Shown here: piece after piece, positions 33,706 through 42,577 of the stretch
Numbering within the stretch: the stretch's first letter is position 1
Layout: each line of letters starts with the position of its first letter
NCBI GenBank assembly: GCA_913055735.1
Contig: CAJXKD010000001.1
Span: 2,266,281 to 2,330,280, forward strand
DNA: 64,000 nucleotides
Direction: 5' to 3'
Source of the DNA: an uncultured Rhodospirillales bacterium
Lineage (GTDB): Bacteria; Pseudomonadota; Alphaproteobacteria; Rhodospirillales; UBA2165
Program-made: the position numbers and the translations under genes
Notes under the pieces: generated by a model
The model's input: only the letters and a program-made list of their open reading frames with translations
Told to the model about the DNA's origin: nothing
Database searches by the model: none

Positions 33706-34490
33706 GAATGCTTGGGACGACGCCGATCAAAGTCTTCCTGTGTGCCGCCGGTCTCCTGTTTTGTCCGCCGGCAATGGCCCAGGAAGCTGCTCAAGAACCG
33801 GCCCATGAGCCGGACGACGTTATTGTCGACCTCGCCGATCACAGCATTGAAATCGATCTGGGTTTCAAGGGCTCGAACCTGCTGGTTTTCGGTGTCACCG
33901 GTGACGGCGATGACATCATCGTCGTGCTTCGTGGCCCGGACCGGCGCGAGACGGTGCGCCGCAAGGAGCGGATCGGCGGGATCTGGATCAACGGTTCTTC
34001 CATGACCTTCCGCGACGTTCCTAGTTTTTATGCCGTTGCCGCGACCAGGCCCATTCTCGATATGGGAATCGATGCCGATTTTCTTGACTACTACCAGATC
34101 GGCAATGATCGGATGGGATTTGCGCCCGTTAGACCGGATCCCGGTTTGGCGGTTTCCGAATTTTCCGATGCTCTTGTGGATCACAGGGTGGCGCAAGGGC
34201 TCTTTACCCAAGACCCGATTCCCGTCAAGCTTATCTCAGGACGTCTCTTTCGCACGGCGATAGACCTGCCTTCAAATGTGTCGACAGGTACATTTTCGGT
34301 GCGGGTTTACGAGGTGAAAGACGGTAAAATTATCGGTCGGCGGCAAACACCGCTGTCGATCAAAAAGGTGGGGCTGGAAGCCAGGATATATCACTTCTCC
34401 CGGGAAGAAGCGTTTCTCTACGGGATTTTCGCGGTGTTGGTGGCACTCATTTTCGGTTGGTTGGTGTCGGTACTATTCCGCAAGGGTTGA
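33702..34490 (+). CDS. TIGR02186-family membrane-anchored protein
   Basis: The 262-residue protein has a Sec signal (to PPAMAQ) and a periplasmic beta-rich domain with IEIDLGFKGSNLLVFGVTGD near 49-68. A single C-terminal helix (EAFLYGIFAVLVALIFGWLV) near residues 235-255 anchors it. It matches the alphaproteobacterial family that accompanies TauE/SafE permeases. It probably forms a complex with the permease or assists anion export; no activity is established. A second ATG at 33708 is possible. Confidence 0.82.
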   Translation: MRMLGTTPIKVFLCAAGLLFCPPAMAQEAAQEPAHEPDDVIVDLADHSIEIDLGFKGSNLLVFGVTGDGDDIIVVLRGPDRRETVRRKERIGGIWINGSSMTFRDVPSFYAVAATRPILDMGIDADFLDYYQIGNDRMGFAPVRPDPGLAVSEFSDALVDHRVAQGLFTQDPIPVKLISGRLFRTAIDLPSNVSTGTFSVRVYEVKDGKIIGRRQTPLSIKKVGLEARIYHFSREEAFLYGIFAVLVALIFGWLVSVLFRKG

Positions 34491-34492
34491 GC

Positions 34493-34984
34493 ATGTCGGA
34501 CGGAATGCAAAAGGCGGAACATTCGAAACGAACTTTCCTGGTCGTCGTCGATAACAGCGAGGAACTGGGGAAGGCGCTTCTGTATGTTTGCCGCCGGGCC
34601 GAGATCAATCAGGGCGATATCGCTTTGTTATACGTTATGAACCCGGTGGAGTTTCAGCATTGGGTGTCGGTCGGTGATTTGATGCGCGCCGAACAGAAAG
34701 AAGAGGCCGAAGAAGCGGTCAACGCCGTTGCCAAGCTGGTCAAGGAACGGATCGGCCGTGATCCCAAGATTATCATCCGCGAGGGCAATCCCGTTGACGA
34801 AGTGCTTCAGGTCATCGACGAAGAGCCGTCGATCACGGCATTGGTCCTCGGTGCTTCGGCCAATGACGAAGGACCGGGCCCCATGGTCAGCCAGTTGACC
34901 GGCCGGCTGGTGGGCAAGTTGCACGTGCCGTTAATCGTTGTACCGGGCTCGTTGACCGAAGAAGAGATCTACCGAATCACCTAA
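34493..34984 (+). CDS. Universal stress protein (UspA family)
   Basis: Starting at ATG 34493, three bases after the preceding gene, this 163-residue protein has the Usp fold: TFLVVVDNSEELGKALLYV near 11-29, the AEQKEEAEEAVNAV helix, and ALVLGASANDEGPGPMVSQL near 112-131. That last segment resembles the ATP-binding G-2x-G-9x-G(S/T) motif, but the spacing is altered. It may regulate the permease module in response to stress or nucleotide level. Confidence 0.85.
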   Translation: MSDGMQKAEHSKRTFLVVVDNSEELGKALLYVCRRAEINQGDIALLYVMNPVEFQHWVSVGDLMRAEQKEEAEEAVNAVAKLVKERIGRDPKIIIREGNPVDEVLQVIDEEPSITALVLGASANDEGPGPMVSQLTGRLVGKLHVPLIVVPGSLTEEEIYRIT

Positions 34985-35037
34985 AATCGCGGGCTGGTAC
35001 CGGCGCGCTAAAATAGAAAACACGGGGAGGGGAGCCC

Positions 35038-35544
35038 ATGGCCAAAGGCGCGCGCCGTATCGTGACCGGGCACGATGAAAACGGAAAAGCCGTCGTCGTG
35101 ATCGACGATATCGTCGAACCCGAAGTCGTCCGAGACAGAGCGGCTTATTTCACCAAAATCTGGACGACAAATGTGTCTCCCGCGGACAACAACGATCCGT
35201 TCGACGGCGGCAAACGCGAGGTCGGGCTCACTTGCCCCGGCGGAACGGTGCTGCGTTTCGTCGACATTGGGCCGGGCACACGCACCGCCATGCACCGCAC
35301 GGATTCGCTCGACTACGGCATTGTCCTGAACGGCGCGATCGAACTTGAACTCGACGACGGCAACACGGTGCGCGTGGAGGCCGGCGACACGGTCGTACAG
35401 CGGGGCACCATCCATGCCTGGGTCAATGACGGTTCCGATTGGGTGCGCATGGTGTTTTTCATGATCGACGCCGAACCCGCCATCGTGGACGGAAAACCGC
35501 TTCCGGCCATGGGCAGTACCTACGGCCAGCCCCAAGGCAAGTAG
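35038..35544 (+). CDS. Cupin-domain protein
   Basis: The 168-residue protein contains a single cupin barrel with GTRTAMHRTDSLDYGIVLNG (motif 1, about 82-101) and GDTVVQRGTIHAWVN (motif 2, about 117-131). A HRTDSLDY arrangement replaces the classic H-x-H, leaving His, Asp and Tyr as possible metal or ligand contacts. GGGGAGGGGAG precedes the ATG. Function is unknown; it may process a small acid or aromatic compound, given the nearby Rieske oxygenase. Confidence 0.82.
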   Translation: MAKGARRIVTGHDENGKAVVVIDDIVEPEVVRDRAAYFTKIWTTNVSPADNNDPFDGGKREVGLTCPGGTVLRFVDIGPGTRTAMHRTDSLDYGIVLNGAIELELDDGNTVRVEAGDTVVQRGTIHAWVNDGSDWVRMVFFMIDAEPAIVDGKPLPAMGSTYGQPQGK

Positions 35545-35699
35545 GACCTTTCCCATACGGGTTGCCGCCGGTTTGCGGCCCAGATTATAGGCAGGGGTTT
35601 GCATCGCCTCCCGCGAGAGGACTATGCTTTCAGCAAAAATATGGTTGCGTCCGATTGAGCCGAGCCCAAGCCGGTTCGAACGGACGAGGGAGAACAGCG

Positions 35700-37058
35700 A
35701 TGCTGAGCGTTGAAGAGAACGAAATCCTGACCCGTGTCCGCGCGGGAACCCCCATGGGACGCATGATGAGGCGTTTTTGGTTGCCGATCTGCTCCTCGCA
35801 CCAACTGCCCGGTCCCGACTGCGATCCGCTGCGCACCAAGCTGCTGGGAGAGCCGTTTGTCGTGTTTCGCGACAGTGGCGGCAAGGTCGGCGTTCTCGAC
35901 GAGTTCTGCGTGCACCGCCGGGCGTCCTTGGCGCTTGGCCGGGTCGAAGATGGTGGTATCCGCTGTTTGCTGCACGGTTGGAAGTTCACCACCGACGGCA
36001 CTATTCTTGAAACGCCCAACCACTGCGCCGAGAACGTGAAGCAGAAGATCAAGCAACCCGCCTATCCGGTGCGTGAGGCGGGCGGCATGGTGTGGACCTA
36101 TATCGGGCCCAAGGAGCAGGAGCCGCCGTTTCCGCATTACGCGTTTTTCGATGGCCCGGGCGAGAACCTCGTCGTGCTGCGCATCAACACCGCCGTGAAC
36201 TACCTGCAGCTTTATGAGGGCGGCACTGACAGTTCCCATGTCGGTATTCTGCATATGAACATGATGAACCCCGGTTGGAAGGATCAGACTTTCACCAGCG
36301 GTGACACCAAGGCGAGCGGTGGCGTCAAAGTGGGCGAGAGCGATGGGACGCTGTCGAGCAAGACCGCTATGTACGTGTCCGCCGATCTGTTTGCGTCCGC
36401 GCCCGACTTGTCCATCGAAGATACCGAGTACGGCTATCATTATGCGGCCTTGCGCGACGGGCCGAATGCCGAGGACGGTTCGGAAACCTGGAGCGTGCGC
36501 ATCACGCCGGTGATGTTGCCCATCGGACGGATGATTCCGGCCATCGCCTTTGGCTTCTATGTCTTCGAGGCGCCCATGGACGACACGGAAACTGCTACCT
36601 ACGTGGTCTTCCACGGCAAGGAGGCGCTCGACCGTCAGGCGATGATCGACACCATGGGCTTGGCGGATGAACGGTTCTGGAACGACCGCGATTGCAACTT
36701 CCGGGCAGGCTGGGACGACCGGCTTGGCCAGGACCGCGCCAGTTTCGGCCATAATTGGTCGGGTTACACGGGCATCGAACAGGAAGATGCCGTCATCGCG
36801 CTTTCCATGGGACCGATTGTCGATCGCTCGAAGGAGTATCTGGTGCCTGCCGACGAAGGGGTAATCCGCCTACGCCGCCGGCTTTTGGACTCGGTCAAAC
36901 GTCATGAAGCGGGTGAGGATCCCATCGCCTTGGCGGTGACGGAGTATGCGGATATCGATGCGCCCGCAGATATCATCATCCCTAAGGGAAGTGATTGGCA
37001 GAGCCTCGTGCCCAACAACATGGGACTCGGCAGGCCAACGAAAGCCGCTGCCGAATAG
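35700..37058 (+). CDS. Rieske-type aromatic ring-hydroxylating oxygenase, alpha subunit
   Basis: ATG 35700 follows GAGGGAGAA and gives 452 residues. The Rieske cluster ligands are in CVH (about 70-72) and CLLH (about 89-92). The mononuclear iron site is in the NYLQLYEGGTDSSHVGILH stretch near 165-183, where a bridging Asp and two His are visible. The architecture resembles phthalate 4,5-dioxygenase-type oxygenases, which act without a small beta subunit. No reductase gene is near. It is convergent with the amidohydrolase, stops 2 bases apart. Confidence 0.9.
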   Translation: MLSVEENEILTRVRAGTPMGRMMRRFWLPICSSHQLPGPDCDPLRTKLLGEPFVVFRDSGGKVGVLDEFCVHRRASLALGRVEDGGIRCLLHGWKFTTDGTILETPNHCAENVKQKIKQPAYPVREAGGMVWTYIGPKEQEPPFPHYAFFDGPGENLVVLRINTAVNYLQLYEGGTDSSHVGILHMNMMNPGWKDQTFTSGDTKASGGVKVGESDGTLSSKTAMYVSADLFASAPDLSIEDTEYGYHYAALRDGPNAEDGSETWSVRITPVMLPIGRMIPAIAFGFYVFEAPMDDTETATYVVFHGKEALDRQAMIDTMGLADERFWNDRDCNFRAGWDDRLGQDRASFGHNWSGYTGIEQEDAVIALSMGPIVDRSKEYLVPADEGVIRLRRRLLDSVKRHEAGEDPIALAVTEYADIDAPADIIIPKGSDWQSLVPNNMGLGRPTKAAAE

Positions 37059-37060
37059 AC

Positions 37061-38029
37061 CTACATCTTCAAGAGCCGTTCCGAGTTGCCGTGCAGGATC
37101 TTTGCCTTGTCGTCGGCGTTGAGCATAAGGCTTTCCATCCATTTCGGGCCGGGGGCGTTGGGAACGAACGGATAGTCGATGGCGAACAGGATGTGATCGA
37201 CGCCCATCTCCTGAATGCAGCATAGAAGTGCCGGGTCCGAGAAAAAGCCGCTCGTTGTGATGTAGAAGTTGCGGCAAAACAGATCGCGGAACGGCACGCC
37301 GTTATTCTCGGGGCGATTGATGGCCATATCGATTCGCCACACCAGGAACGGCAATGTTTCGCCTAAATGGCCTAGGATGATTTTGACGTCCGGGTATTTT
37401 TCCAGAACGCCGGAAAGGACGATACGGATGCCCGCCGTCGCGGTTTCCATGGTGAAGCCCCAGCCCGCGTTGGCAAATGCCGGGAAGCGATCTAGGTAGT
37501 CCGCCAAATAGGCGTTGATTACGGCTTCGTGCGGCAGACCCGGGTGGATGTAGAGCGGCACGTCCAGGGCTTGGGCACGCTCGAATATGGGCCAGAATTC
37601 CTTTTGGTCGATAAACTTGGTGCCGCCCGTCAGGCCATGGACCATGGCGCCCTTGAATCCCAGTTTATCGACGGCGCGTTCCAACTCGTCGGCGGAGGCC
37701 TTTGGGTCGGCGGTTGGCAGTGCGGCGAACCCAGCCAACCGGTCGGGAAAGGCCTGACAGATTTGGTGGAGTTTGTCGTTTGCTGCCGTCGCCACCTTGA
37801 CGCCCGTTTCCGCATCCATTTTTTGCGTCGACGGTGCGCCGTGCGACAGCACCTGTACATCGATGCCCGCTTCATCCATGGATTTGACACGTGCCGCGCC
37901 CACTTCATAAAGATCGTCTTTGATCCGGCCGCCGAGCTTGCTGTCGCCGCCTTTAAAGTGTGCGGTTACGTCGGGATCGTAATAATGTTCTTCGATGGCA
38001 ATGACACGCTGGCCGTTCAGAATGGTCAT
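37061..38029 (-). CDS. Amidohydrolase family 2 protein (ACMSD/gamma-resorcylate decarboxylase-like)
   Basis: The 322-residue TIM-barrel protein has the metal-binding EEHYYDPD at about 12-19, the YIHPGLP His near 166, GHLGETLPFLVWRID near 220-234, and FAIDYPFVPNAPGP near 286-299 with the catalytic Asp. This set matches metal-dependent decarboxylases of hydroxybenzoates. It could supply or use an intermediate of the neighbouring Rieske oxygenase. The 38030-38208 gap upstream contains its promoter but shows no gene. Confidence 0.88.
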   Translation of the reverse strand: MTILNGQRVIAIEEHYYDPDVTAHFKGGDSKLGGRIKDDLYEVGAARVKSMDEAGIDVQVLSHGAPSTQKMDAETGVKVATAANDKLHQICQAFPDRLAGFAALPTADPKASADELERAVDKLGFKGAMVHGLTGGTKFIDQKEFWPIFERAQALDVPLYIHPGLPHEAVINAYLADYLDRFPAFANAGWGFTMETATAGIRIVLSGVLEKYPDVKIILGHLGETLPFLVWRIDMAINRPENNGVPFRDLFCRNFYITTSGFFSDPALLCCIQEMGVDHILFAIDYPFVPNAPGPKWMESLMLNADDKAKILHGNSERLLKM

Positions 38030-38208
38030 GTGATGTCTCCCTGGATGCTCAGGATGAGCTGGACGAATGAGGCCTTAGACGGCACCTTTGCCCGAACCAT
38101 AGCCGTCGTATCGGAAGGCGCCAAGACCATCCTTGCATTGCGCTTTGACATGGCGCATTGGCATTGACGGGAGGTCTTTCGGCGTCGCCGAATTAATCCG
38201 TGGTTCGG

Positions 38209-39237
38209 TTAGCTCTTATCCGAAACACCCGCTTCGGCAAAGGTCGCCATGCCGCTATGGCAGGCGGCGGCTGCCTTGACAATACCGAGGGCAATGGCCG
38301 CGCCGGATCCTTCGCCAAGGCGCATCCCGAGGGTAATCAGCGGCGGCTTGTTGAGTTTCTCGAGCAGCCGGCGGTGTGCCGGCTCCGCCGACATATGCCC
38401 GGCGATGCAATGGTCGAGCGCGCCTGGGCGGCAGGACTCGAGTACCGCCGCGGCGGCGCCACAGACATAGCCGTCCAGGACGACCGGAATTCGTTTAAGG
38501 CGCGCCGCCAGGATCGCGCCGGCCATCGCGGCAAGTTCCCGCCCGCCGACAAGGCGCAGTACCTCGAGGCCGTCGATCATGGCGCTGCGGTGAAGGGCGA
38601 CGCTATCCGCAACAACCTGGACTTTTTTGCCGAGCGCGTTCTTGACCACGCCCGTGCCCGGACCGACCCAATCGCCCGCTTCGCCTTCGAACAACGCGTG
38701 ACTTATGGCGGCGGTCGCGGTCGTATTTCCGATCCCCATTTCGCCGACGCCGATAACATCCCAATCCTTGTTTACCGCCGCCATGCCCTGTGCGACGGCC
38801 ATGGCACATTCTTCGTCGCTCATGGCAGGTACTTGCGAAAAATCTCCCGTCGGTGTGTCGACGCCGACATCGGTTACCGAAAGATCCGCGCCTTGTACGC
38901 GACAGAGCTGATTGATGGCTGCACCGCCCGCTTCGAAGTTGGCGACCATTTGTGCGGTTACTTCGGCGGGAAACGCGGACACGCCTTGTTGGGCGACTCC
39001 ATGACTTGCCGCGAACACCAGAATCGCGGTTTTATCTGCGGTCGGTGGATGTTTGCCTTGCCAACTGGAGAGCCAGACCGAAATGTCTTCTAGACGGGCC
39101 AAAGATCCGGGTGGTTTGGTAAGCTCGGGTTCGCGTAACTTGGCCTGGTTCGCCGCGGTTTCATCCGGTGGCGGCAGGTCGTCTAACAAACCGCGAACGT
39201 CATCAAGGCTGTTGATTGCCGGCAAGTCTTGAGGCAT
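38209..39237 (-). CDS. cobT: Nicotinate-nucleotide:dimethylbenzimidazole phosphoribosyltransferase
   Basis: The 342-residue protein shows CobT motifs: PPGSLARLEDISVWL near 43-57, FAASHGVAQQGVSAFPAEVT near 80-99, GVGEMGIGNTTATAAI near 166-181, and the catalytic-Glu region LGEGSGAAIALGIVKAA near the end. It makes alpha-ribazole phosphate for the lower ligand of cobalamin. It is divergent from cobS across a 95-base gap that contains the small palindrome GTATAC at 39283-39288. Confidence 0.93.
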   Translation of the reverse strand: MPQDLPAINSLDDVRGLLDDLPPPDETAANQAKLREPELTKPPGSLARLEDISVWLSSWQGKHPPTADKTAILVFAASHGVAQQGVSAFPAEVTAQMVANFEAGGAAINQLCRVQGADLSVTDVGVDTPTGDFSQVPAMSDEECAMAVAQGMAAVNKDWDVIGVGEMGIGNTTATAAISHALFEGEAGDWVGPGTGVVKNALGKKVQVVADSVALHRSAMIDGLEVLRLVGGRELAAMAGAILAARLKRIPVVLDGYVCGAAAAVLESCRPGALDHCIAGHMSAEPAHRRLLEKLNKPPLITLGMRLGEGSGAAIALGIVKAAAACHSGMATFAEAGVSDKS

Positions 39238-39332
39238 GGATTTCCGTTCCGGCGATTAGAGGGCTTTATACATATAAGCGTTGTATACTAGCTGTGCCAA
39301 GGTGACACGACTTTTTCCTTCCGGGGGACAAA

Positions 39333-40178
39333 ATGGCCGTTGACCAAGAAGATTCAGGCGAAAACACCAAAGAAGAAACACGGGCGAGTGCAACCAATGG
39401 CCCGCAATGGTTGAATGACTTGAAAATAAGTCTCGGCTTGTTGACACGGGTTCCAACCTTCGTGCCGAGTTTCAACAAACCGGTTCCCGAGCCGCTGGTG
39501 CCCGGCCGGATCGCGGCGGCATCGCGTTTCTTTCCGGTCATTGGGGTTGGTGTCGGGATCATCGGTGCCATCGTACTGGCAATTGCCACGTTTCTCGATT
39601 TACCGGCTACCGTGTCCGCACTTCTCGCGCTCGTTGCCATGACGATGGTGACAGGGGCCCTGCACGAGGATGGGCTTGCCGACTGCTGCGACGGGTTTTT
39701 CGGTGCCGGCAGCCGTGCTGATGTGCTGCGCATCATGCGTGACAGCCGCATCGGGGCCTTCGGCGTTCTCGGCTTGGTTTTTGTCGTCGGGCTTCGTTGG
39801 GCGGGGTTGGCTGCCGTCACGGATGAAAGCATCGCAGCGGCGGCAATGGCGCTGATAGCGGCAGCGGGACTTTCGCGGGCGCTGTTGCCGGCGGTTATGC
39901 ACGCCGTACCCAACGCGCGCGAGGATGGTCTCAGTGCCGGCGCGGGACGGCCCGATTTCACCACGGTGGTCTGGGCAGGATCCATCGGCCTTGCCGTCGC
40001 CCTCATCGGTTTGGGGTTTGCCGCCGGGTTGTTGGCGACGGCGTTGGCCGCGGCCGCCGGGGCGGGACTGGCGGCCTACGCTTTGAAGCGTATCGACGGC
40101 CAGACGGGCGACGTGCTGGGCGCTACGCAACAAATCGGCGAAACCACCATCCTGCTTGTCGCTGCGGCAACCCTTTGA
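39333..40178 (+). CDS. cobS: Adenosylcobinamide-GDP ribazoletransferase (cobalamin synthase)
   Basis: The 281-residue membrane protein has a hydrophilic N-terminal tail of about 27 residues, then LKISLGLLTRVP, and the metal-binding ALHEDGLADCCDGFFGAGS near 109-127, then LRIMRDSRIGAFG. These are the CobS hallmarks. It joins adenosylcobinamide-GDP with alpha-ribazole in the inner membrane. GGGGGACAAA precedes the ATG. Its stop overlaps the next gene's start. Confidence 0.93.
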   Translation: MAVDQEDSGENTKEETRASATNGPQWLNDLKISLGLLTRVPTFVPSFNKPVPEPLVPGRIAAASRFFPVIGVGVGIIGAIVLAIATFLDLPATVSALLALVAMTMVTGALHEDGLADCCDGFFGAGSRADVLRIMRDSRIGAFGVLGLVFVVGLRWAGLAAVTDESIAAAAMALIAAAGLSRALLPAVMHAVPNAREDGLSAGAGRPDFTTVVWAGSIGLAVALIGLGFAAGLLATALAAAAGAGLAAYALKRIDGQTGDVLGATQQIGETTILLVAAATL

Positions 40179-40723
40179 TGTCAGTGCGTCGCCGCTGGTG
40201 GTGGATACGTCACGCCCCGGTCGCGGCGCCTTACCGGGGGCGTATCAACGGGCAACTGGATGTGCCCGCAGATCTCGGCGATACGGTGGCTCTTGCCGGG
40301 ATTGCCTGGCAGCTTCCGTCGGGCGCACTGTGGTTGACCAGCAATCTCGCCCGCGCGGCGGATACGGCGGCGGCTCTCCATCCCCCTAAACGTCCCATCG
40401 TCGAGCCGTCTTTTGCCGAGCAGCATTTCGGCGATTGGCAGGAACTGTCCTGGGATGACATCGGTAGCACAGAAGCTGAGGCATTTTGGCAGGACCCGGT
40501 CGAAAATATCCCGCCGGGGGGCGAAAGTTTCGCCGCGATGGCGGCCCGGGTGCGTGCGGCAATCCGCAAGTGGGATGTGCAGGCCGATCAGGTGAACGAT
40601 ATCATCGTCGTTGCGCACGCGGGACCCATCCGGGCGGCGGCGTCTTTCGCCCAAAATATGCCGCTTGCAGACGCCCTCGCACTCGATATTGCTCCCCTAT
40701 CGCTGACCCGTTTCAACGGCTGA
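40178..40723 (+). CDS. Histidine phosphatase, alpha-ribazole phosphatase-like
   Basis: The ATG at 40178 shares a base with the cobS stop. The 181-residue protein begins RRWWWIRHAPV, the R-H-x phosphohistidine motif (usually RHG/RHA), followed by YRGRINGQLD. LTSNLARAADTAAALH, a FAEQHFGDWQEL Glu segment and the second catalytic His in VVAHAGPIRAA complete it. By position after cobS it probably dephosphorylates alpha-ribazole phosphate or the cobalamin phosphate. The upstream cob genes lack a visible riboswitch of their own. Confidence 0.85.
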   Translation: MSVRRRWWWIRHAPVAAPYRGRINGQLDVPADLGDTVALAGIAWQLPSGALWLTSNLARAADTAAALHPPKRPIVEPSFAEQHFGDWQELSWDDIGSTEAEAFWQDPVENIPPGGESFAAMAARVRAAIRKWDVQADQVNDIIVVAHAGPIRAAASFAQNMPLADALALDIAPLSLTRFNG

Positions 40724-40744
40724 TCTCCAACCTGGATGTTTTGC

Positions 40745-40945
40745 ATCGTGCGGAGGGGCGTGATAGCGTCACCCCGCCGTCGGGACAGGGAAACCGGTGT
40801 AAATCCGGTGCTGCCCCCGCAACTGTGACATGCTTGAACCGTACGGCCGGGCGTTCGATGACCTTCGGGCGGCCGGCAGCCACTGGCTTCCGCTGGGAAG
40901 GCGTATGGATCTATAGGCATCAGCCAGGAGACCTCCTCGGTGGCG
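40745..40945 (+). promoter_or_regulatory. Cobalamin riboswitch upstream of cobU
   Basis: The leader contains the conserved cobalamin aptamer core: GGGAAACCGGTGTAAATCCG near 40788-40807, then GCTGCCCCCGCAACTGT (40810-40826). The B12 box AGCCAGGAGACC is near 40922-40933. The ACCTCC that ends the box (40931-40936) can pair with GGAGGT at 40973-40978 next to the cobU ribosome site, so control is probably by ribosome-site sequestration. No terminator with a U-run is seen. The outer boundaries are approximate. Confidence 0.93.
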
Positions 40946-40988
40946 CCGTTCGACGAAATGATCCTCTCGGGTGGAGGTGGAGGCGTTC

Positions 40989-41528
40989 GTGCCTGAGTTA
41001 TCTGCATCTATTGCGCACCGTGGCGTCACGCTGGTTCTCGGCGGTGCCCGCTCGGGTAAAAGTGCGTATGCCGAAAGCCTTGTCGAAGCGGCGGGCGGCG
41101 GCATCTATCTTGCCAGTGCCGAAGCCCTCGATGGGGAAATGTCGGCACGGATTGCCCGCCATCGCGACCGGCGTGGGCTGGCCTGGGAAACCATCGAAGA
41201 ACCGTTGGATGTTTCCGCTGTTTTGAAACGTCTTGTGGACGCGGGCGAACAGCGGCCCGTTCTGTTCGACTGTTTGACCCTGTGGCTTTCCAATCTTCTC
41301 CATCACGGCCGCGACGTTGATGCGGCGCTCGACGATCTCGTTGCCGCGATGAAGGCGGCGCCATTTGCCGTTGTGGCGGTCTCCAACGAGGTTGGCGGCG
41401 GCATCGTTCCCGACAACGAATTGGCGCGGGCATTCGTCGATCGCGCCGGTCTTATGAACCAACACATCGCTGCCCAAGCGGACCAGGTCGTTCTGGTTAC
41501 CGCCGGCATTCCTGTTCAACTCAAATAA
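40989..41528 (+). CDS. cobU: Bifunctional adenosylcobinamide kinase/guanylyltransferase
   Basis: I use GTG 40989, which has GGAGG at 40979-40983; other in-frame GTGs occur at 40971 and 40977. The 179-residue protein has the P-loop GGARSGKSAYAE near 18-29, YLASAEALDGEMSARI, RHRDRRG with the guanylylated His region, LFDCLTLWLSNLL and VVAVSNEVGGGIVP. It phosphorylates and then guanylylates adenosylcobinamide (CobP in aerobic nomenclature). It is the first gene under the riboswitch. Confidence 0.93.
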   Translation: MPELSASIAHRGVTLVLGGARSGKSAYAESLVEAAGGGIYLASAEALDGEMSARIARHRDRRGLAWETIEEPLDVSAVLKRLVDAGEQRPVLFDCLTLWLSNLLHHGRDVDAALDDLVAAMKAAPFAVVAVSNEVGGGIVPDNELARAFVDRAGLMNQHIAAQADQVVLVTAGIPVQLK

Positions 41529-41541
41529 GCAGAGTCTTTGC

Positions 41542-42573
41542 ATGAGCGTTCGCACCCCCGTTACCGTCATCACCGGTTTTCTCGGTGCCGGCAAAACCAG
41601 CCTGATCCGCCATCTTTTGCAGAACAGCCGGGGTAAACGGCTCGCCCTGATTATCAACGAGTTCGGCGATCTCGGTGTCGATGGCGACATCCTCAGGGGT
41701 TGCGGGGACGACACCTGCCGCGAGGACGATGTGATGGAACTGACCAACGGCTGTCTCTGCTGCACCGTCGCCGACGATTTCATTCCGACGCTGGAGACCT
41801 TGCTCGACCGCGACGACAAACCCGATCACATCATCATCGAAACCTCCGGTTTGGCGCTGCCCAAGCCCTTGGTGAAAGCCTTCCAATGGCCGGAAATCAA
41901 ATCACGTACGACGGTGGACGGGATCGTCACGGTCGTCGATGGGCCGGCGGTCGAGGCGGGTCTGTTCGCCGCCGATCCCGATCTGGTCGCGCGGCAACGC
42001 GAAGCCGACGATGCCGTCGATCACGAAAGCCCCCTCGAGGAAGTGTTCGAAGATCAGCTCGCCTGCGCCGATCTGGTGATCTTGGGCAAATCCGACCTGT
42101 TGGACGCCGATGCCATGACGGGCGTGCAGGACTTCGTGCGCCGCGATTGCCGCTCGGCGGTCAAGATCTTGCCGGCGGCGCACGGGCAACTCGATCCGGA
42201 ACTGGTTTTGGGGATCGCGGCGGCGGCGGAAGACGATCTAGCGGCGCGTCCCTCGCATCACGATGACGAGGAAGACCACGATCACGACGATTTCGAAAGC
42301 TTCGTCATCTCTGTCACCGAGGCCGACAATCCGGCTGCCATCGCGGCCCGGATCGAACGCACTCTCGCCATCGACGGCGTGTTGCGGGTGAAGGGTGTTT
42401 GCGCGGTTGCGGGCAAGCCAGCGCGCCTCGTGTTGCAGGGCGTCGGCCCCCGCGTCGATCATTATTACGACCGGCCCTGGCAGGCGGACGAAATGCGCGA
42501 GGGCCGGTTGGTGGTGATCGGGCTCAAAGGCCTCGATCAGGCCGCGGTCTCCGCCGAACTGGGTGCGGTGTAA
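41542..42573 (+). CDS. cobW: Cobalamin biosynthesis protein CobW (COG0523 GTPase)
   Basis: The 343-residue protein has the P-loop GFLGAGKTSLIRHLL near 13-27, the CxCC metal motif in TNGCLCCTVADDF, ETSGLALPKPLV and GKSDLLDADA in the base-recognition region. A strongly acidic His-rich segment (HHDDEEDHDHDD near 235-246) comes before the C-terminal domain. Its place between cobU and cobN and these metal-binding elements suggest it supplies cobalt to the CobN chelatase. It is a separate copy from the protein at 12890. Confidence 0.92.
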   Translation: MSVRTPVTVITGFLGAGKTSLIRHLLQNSRGKRLALIINEFGDLGVDGDILRGCGDDTCREDDVMELTNGCLCCTVADDFIPTLETLLDRDDKPDHIIIETSGLALPKPLVKAFQWPEIKSRTTVDGIVTVVDGPAVEAGLFAADPDLVARQREADDAVDHESPLEEVFEDQLACADLVILGKSDLLDADAMTGVQDFVRRDCRSAVKILPAAHGQLDPELVLGIAAAAEDDLAARPSHHDDEEDHDHDDFESFVISVTEADNPAAIAARIERTLAIDGVLRVKGVCAVAGKPARLVLQGVGPRVDHYYDRPWQADEMREGRLVVIGLKGLDQAAVSAELGAV

Positions 42574-42577
42574 AAAG

